This document shows, piece after piece, positions 60,401-64,000 of a stretch of 64,000 nucleotides of DNA (positions are counted from its first letter, which is position 1; each line of letters opens with the position of its first letter). The position numbers and the translations under genes were made by a program. Source of the stretch: Linyphia triangularis (lineage: Eukaryota > Arthropoda > Arachnida > Araneae > Linyphiidae); assembly GCA_963978545.1 (NCBI GenBank), contig OZ021724.1, positions 99,245,792 to 99,309,791 on the forward strand. Direction: 5' to 3'. The notes under the pieces were generated by a model. That model had not been told where the DNA came from. It saw only the letters and a list, made by a program, of their open reading frames with translations, and did not search any database.

Positions 60401-62555
60401 TCTAAAAGTGTTCAAAGGCTTTTTGAGTTAAATTCATATTTAATGGTTAGATATTTGTTTATTTATAACATGCTTATAATAAAGGAGAAATAAAAAGATT
60501 AAAATGGCATTAATTTACAGTTTTATTTATTACCCATAGGTCTAAAAACATACAAATAAAAAATTAGTACAAACTCAGCAAAAAATTAATCATCATACAA
60601 AATATACTTTTATAGTCTTTAGTGCGAAACTTGTTGTATGCCTGTGATTAAAGTATCAACATTAGGAGTAATAGAGCTTATCTTCAACCTTAAGTCCTCT
60701 TCGCACTTATTTTGCTTCTATGTTTATTTTTTATGTACAAGAGTTCAGAAAATCCACTCTCACACAAGTAACTCGTAACAAATGGCATAAAAAATAGCTG
60801 AGCTTGCCAGAAGATCAAAGGGTACTCGGTTTTACATCCGATCCAGAAGTTAATTAAAGATTTCTCTTTAAAATAATCTTTCATGGAACTATTTTCTGTA
60901 AGATCGATAAAACTTTCTTTTAGTTCACCTGAAACCACCGTACCACCTGAAACGTTCCCGCGTACCACCGGTTGGGAACCCTTGCTTTAAAGGGTTAAAT
61001 CGAATAATTTGGCAATGTTGATAGCTCCGAGAATATGGTACAGATGTAGTATAGGATACTTTTTTCGAGATAAATGTTGTTTCTGGCAACGGATTTTATT
61101 TTATTATTTATATTTTAATTTTATTTCAGTTACTGTGATTTTGACTTATGGCAAATTTTTTAAACGTCAAATGAAAAAAAAAAAAATGCCAAACTACTCT
61201 GTTCTGAGAATATTTCTGGTTTTTTATTTGCACATATTGTGTATCTGTCCCCAAAAGAAGTAAAAATCGTCTGATTTTTGCGAGTTCATAAGCTTGGGGA
61301 AAGTTGCTTTTACAGCTTGGGACAAATTTTCGAAACAGCATTTAATCAGTACCTAGCAGGGGTGTAGTGGAGCGGGAACGTGTGGGAACGACGATCCTTT
61401 ACCTTTTTAAAAAGGGGAACGGCGTTCCCTCACAAATTTTTTTTTTTAAATTTGTATTTAACATTTTTTCCCCCCTCACGTGACACTAAACGCAAAATCG
61501 AGTTTGAAAACGAAAAAGTTCTTTCCTGAGAATTATGCTTTCGTTTTTGATCCACAATTTCAGAGCTGAGCGGGAAAGTTCAAGTATTTGCAAAACACAT
61601 ACTAGTTGCTAACACGCTTCTAGTTGCTAATTTCATTTTATTAATGGAGCAAATTTTGAAAAGGAAAGAAGAAGGGTCTATCAAGCAAGAAGAACTTCTC
61701 TACATTTTCATCTCGAGAAAGAGAAAAATCATAAAACTCTCAATCGACATCTGCAACGATCGCAATATTTTTAAATTCATTTTGAAAACAAATTTCGAGA
61801 GTGTCTGAATCGAAAATCGATCTCTTATAGAAATTTTTCTGAATGGAAATTGTTAAAAAAAAATCATGTCAATAATCTGTTTAAAATGTGTTGCAGATAA
61901 TCTGATTAAAAAATTTGTGTCAATAATATGTATGAACATGTCTTATAATCCATTTATAAAGTGTCAAACGATCTGTTAAAATGGGTTGTGTAAGGCAAAT
62001 TGTTTTAAAATCCATATAACTTAATAGTTTAAATAATATTATTTATTCTTAGTGGTCATTTTCACCTTCCCCCTCCTCCCAAAGAAAAAAAGTATACTTT
62101 TGCATAACGACACGACTTACCGTTCCCACACCTTTTTATTTTACACTACACCATTGGTACCTAGTAATTAATCCCATCTTCTTAAAACTACCCAACAATC
62201 AATTTCAGAACATATTTCGAGATACAAATGTACTATGGGGGCCTGGTGATATCTGGTAATTCCATTTAAAGCTTAAATAAATTATCTTTGTATTAAATTA
62301 CGATTAAAACTGTCGAGTGACTTCAGTGTTGAAATTTGAATAACCTTTAAATAAAGCCAAGGAAATACCAAATATCGCAACGTCCTTAAAGTGCACTAGT
62401 ACAGTTAAAGAATTCCGAATAAAGAATTTTGAGGAGCCGAATAAGATTGCAAACATACCGTAGTATCCAAGACATTTTGAAATGCACGTGCTTTTAAATA
62501 AATATTGTTTTGAGAGCAGACGATGGCCAAAAGTAAATATTTTTAGTCGTTGCAT
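54222..62555 (-). CDS. FAM210: FAM210 family mitochondrial DUF1279 protein
   Basis: Three minus-strand exons (62555-62459, 59598-59265, 54486-54222) sum to 696 nt, 231 aa plus stop. All phases are consistent (1, then 2). FAM210A/B proteins are mitochondrial inner-membrane proteins linked to mitochondrial translation and metabolism. Seen here: an N-terminal Arg/Lys/Ser-rich presequence without acids for about 40 residues; an acidic linker (EKSEEASVPESEEPPEK); then the DUF1279 core KLSLFQRYKKMLKEYWYVLL with a hydrophobic VHMVTSGLWFVSFYYAA and GLDIVPFLEY; then LATPARYMVTVG, TKRGLI and a lysine-rich C-terminus. A long coiled-coil tail as in vertebrate FAM210A is absent, so it is closer in layout to FAM210B. 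BicC converges on it from the left. Confidence 0.92.
54600..56230. other. FAM210 intron 2, first part
   Basis: No gene seen. 54950-55350 contains repeated TTTTAGGGA and AATCCCTAAA-type motifs, a loosely repetitive stretch that may be an old transposon. Confidence 0.35.
56262..56400 (+). pseudogene. hAT transposase dimerisation remnant
   Basis: Plus strand near 56276 reads MSACERVFSAMNRMKNPLS followed by a stop, matching the hAT C-terminal motif (x-C-E-R-x-F-S-x-M-N-R). Only some 20 codons are recognisable. Confidence 0.6.
56580..57120. repeat. quasi-periodic sequence with recurring ACGTAAATATC motif
   Basis: Less AT-biased than its surroundings. Contains variants of CAACGTAAATATCGG at about 56730, 56753, 56814, 56921 and 57016, interleaved with AACGGC and TTAGCG motifs. 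The minus-strand open frame 56706-56993 shows matching Val-rich repeats (DTYVGIMVVF, DICVGVVVIF). It looks like a degenerate minisatellite, not a gene. Confidence 0.5.
57760..58880. mobile_element. inverted-repeat element, CAAGGTTGGAAAAAAACCCAG type
   Basis: Arms 57824-57970 and 58706-58820 are inverted (GTGGACATTCAAATC against GATTTGAATGTCCAC; AAATTTGACTTTGACTAGAA against its diverged complement). The outer ends carry AACCCAGTTTTT and ACCCCAGTTTTT. The centre is very AT-rich with no coding sequence. In FAM210 intron 2. Confidence 0.65.
59064..59240 (+). mobile_element. SINE family A, copy 8
   Basis: Full-length, flanked by a perfect 10-bp duplication AATTATGAAG (59054-59063 and 59241-59250). 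Antisense to FAM210, 14 nt from the exon 2 donor. Confidence 0.92.
59265..59598 (-). CDS. FAM210: FAM210 exon 2
   Basis: Encodes the rest of the leader, an acidic linker and the first DUF1279 helices. Acceptor TTTTCTAG, donor ACAAG|GTGACT, phase 1 to 2. A SINE A copy and its duplication begin only 14 nt into the downstream intron. Confidence 0.92.
60139..60994. mobile_element. piggyBac-like TTAA MITE, CCCTTTGAAGC family, copy 2 (split)
   Basis: The left part (60139-60288) follows TTAA and matches 7289 onward (TTTCGATTTTAATGACAT, AGAAGAATGATGGAGTA). The right end AAAGGG precedes TTAA at 60995-60998. The hAT element at 60297-60984 is inserted just inside the right end. Confidence 0.8.
60297..60984 (-). 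pseudogene. hAT transposon relic with transposase C-terminus
   Basis: Ends CAGGGGTTCCCAACC and GGTTGGGAACCCTTG, with a perfect 8-bp duplication CTTTAAAG (60289-60296 and 60985-60992). The minus-strand frame near 60690-60968 encodes INFWIGCKTEYPLI, FVTSYLCESGFSELLYIKNK and HRSKIS, the C-terminal dimerisation domain of the ZBED5/FAM200-type hAT transposases. Internally deleted to 688 bp, so not autonomous. Confidence 0.9.
61357..62156. mobile_element. hAT-type element, GGGGTGTAGTGGAGCGGGAACG family, copy 2
   Basis: An 800-bp element, ends CAGGGGTGTAGTG and CACTACACCATTG, with a perfect 8-bp duplication GTACCTAG (61349-61356 and 62157-62164). No transposase. In FAM210 intron 1, 300 bp from exon 1. 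Confidence 0.9.
62459..62555 (-). CDS. FAM210: FAM210 exon 1 (presequence)
   Basis: Encodes MQRLKIFTFGHRLLSKQYLF and on to CLGYYG, basic and amphipathic, as expected of a mitochondrial targeting signal. Donor TACG|GTATGT, phase 1. Upstream (62556-62580) is a pyrimidine-rich 5' UTR on the minus strand. Confidence 0.85.
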
Positions 62556-62579
62556 TTTGTTGCAAGGGAGAGGGTTTTA

Positions 62580-63209
62580 TTTTATTCGGAATGAAAATAT
62601 ATTCTACATTATTTACAAAATTACAAGTTGCGGCATTATCCAACCCCAGTAGTTGTTGCCAAACACAAAATTTTTTGATACAGTTTAGATCACAGTTACG
62701 TTATAACATGGTTAAATAAAAAAATAATTTTAGATTGGGTTCATCTTAACCTTTAGTGCCCATATTACCAATGTATATAATATTTTAAATACGAACGTTT
62801 TTCATTGCTTATTTTATTACTTGTGTGGATATCTGTTCATTTACAACCCATGTTATGATTAATCAAAATGAAATTTTTTTTGACGCGCAGCATAAAATAT
62901 GGTGCTCTGGATTAGACTTATTTTAACAAGTTACTTTACTTACAATTACTTACAATTTCCATATTTCAAACAAAACTGGAGAGTTCAGTTCAGAGTTCTA
63001 TAGAGACTGGCTATAAATTCCATAAATCACGTTGAAGAGTGATACAAGATTTTTAAGATTTGAACACTGATTTCTAAGTAGCCTCTGAGACAATGGTTCG
63101 TGAGCATATGGGTGGACATATTCCACCAGTTTCCTCAAGCACGTTATTGATTTTATACGATTTATTTCTGCTTTCAAAGGATATTTCTGGATTCTTTTTT
63201 GGAAAACAA

Positions 63210-63244
<35 letters not shown>

Positions 63245-64000
63245 CTAACTTTGTCACTTATCTTGATAGAAATTATCAAGGAGGTTACCGTAGAGGGCCT
63301 CTTCTAACCTCCTTGGGAAAATATCGATGTGAAAAACCCGTCGTTCACTTTCTGAATCTGTCCACCAGGACGCACAGTGGTCGGAAAAGGCCGAAAAACG
63401 GCAAAAACCCTGAAAAACTTCTATTTTGAGAAGAAAACTTTGAAAACCTCTGTTTCTTAAGTATTTTGACCCCTCTGAGTTCATTTATGCTATAGCCAAG
63501 TTTGTACGAACAACCGTTTTAGCAGGAGCGTAAACAGAAAACTTCTGAGGGGGGGGGGGGAATAAAATTGGTTAAATAATTTCGATAATTTCATTATTTT
63601 AATTTACTTGAACACTTAATAAATCATTATTTAATTTGCTAATCATTAATACATGATCTAATAATGAATAGTCAAATAATTATTGAATAACAATTAAGTA
63701 AAAATTTCTTTTTGATTTGTTACTTATAGTTATTCACTAAATTATTTTGGTAAATTATTAAAGATTTAATTAAAATTCTTTAATTTATAATGATTTAAAA
63801 ATACACTTTAAAAATCAAAATACATAAATAAAAAATTGAAGGAAAATTCATCCTAACGTAAAGTTTAACCCTAAATATTCCCCCAAACCCCGTGGTTACG
63901 AGTCAGCTTTTTAGTCTAGGGTAAGTGCGGTAAATCGGGTGGAGCATGAATTTAAGAAAAATAATATTTTATACTAGCTTGCAATATAAGCTGAAAGTGT
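62580..64000. other. upstream of FAM210
   Basis: No gene recognised. The FAM210 promoter should lie at the left edge. A T-run at about 63210-63238 and a G-run at about 63550 are simple repeats. Minus-strand frames at 62998-63279 and 63254-63484 overlap the T-run or match nothing I recognise. Confidence 0.4.

Noticed and set aside
62998..63484. Two minus-strand ORFs upstream of FAM210
   Set aside because: One is formed partly by the poly-T tract (a lysine run), and neither matches a family or has convincing splice sites.
1..64000. CRISPR arrays, operons, riboswitches
   Set aside because: The gene structure is spliced eukaryotic. The only regular repeats are the 33-bp array at 10455-10700 and transposon copies, with no spacer architecture.

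Overview
This window is eukaryotic nuclear DNA, most likely from an arthropod. It is strongly AT-rich, its genes are split by GT-AG (and some GC-AG) introns, it carries tRNA-derived SINEs, and it is dense in hAT, Tc1/mariner, piggyBac-like (TTAA) and LINE remnants. The LINE fragments recall families I associate with arthropods, possibly chelicerates, but the species cannot be fixed from the sequence. No bacterial-type operon, CRISPR array or prokaryotic defence system is present.

Three host genes can be reconstructed exon by exon, with every splice phase consistent. (1) Positions 565-12307, minus strand: the 5' four coding exons of a LanC-like protein (LANCL). Its remaining exons, including the zinc site, lie left of base 1. 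(2) Positions 16500-44805, plus strand: a complete 18-exon Bicaudal-C gene (2,739 nt, 912 aa) with KH and KH-like repeats and a C-terminal SAM domain. A poly(A) signal lies near 45915. (3) Positions 54222-62555, minus strand: a complete 3-exon FAM210-family gene (231 aa) encoding a mitochondrial inner-membrane-type DUF1279 protein with a presequence. LANCL and BicC are divergent, about 4.2 kb apart between start codons. BicC and FAM210 are convergent, with about 8.3 kb of repeat-rich DNA between their 3' ends.

Much of the rest is mobile-element debris. There are eight copies of one tRNA-headed SINE, several with clear target-site duplications, and one copy of a second, longer SINE. Three LINE 3' fragments were found. 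Two Tc1-like relics were found, one carrying a DNA element that itself carries a SINE. Several hAT-type non-autonomous families have 8-bp duplications. Three TTAA-flanked MITE families, two gypsy-like solo LTRs and a series of foldback elements make up most of the remainder. Several of these are nested, which gives a relative order of insertion.

The most notable observations are as follows. BicC has three GC-AG introns. One KH domain of BicC has lost its GXXG loop (GSCN instead) and carries a roughly 27-residue insertion. A hairpin-forming 3' module (GGCGCA...TGCGCC) is shared between a LINE tail, the SINE family and a TTAA MITE. Two LINE fragments keep a perfect hairpin wrapped around the stop codon. 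A 540-bp quasi-periodic sequence with a recurring ACGTAAATATC motif lies in the FAM210 intron. None of these amounts to a demonstrated new system.
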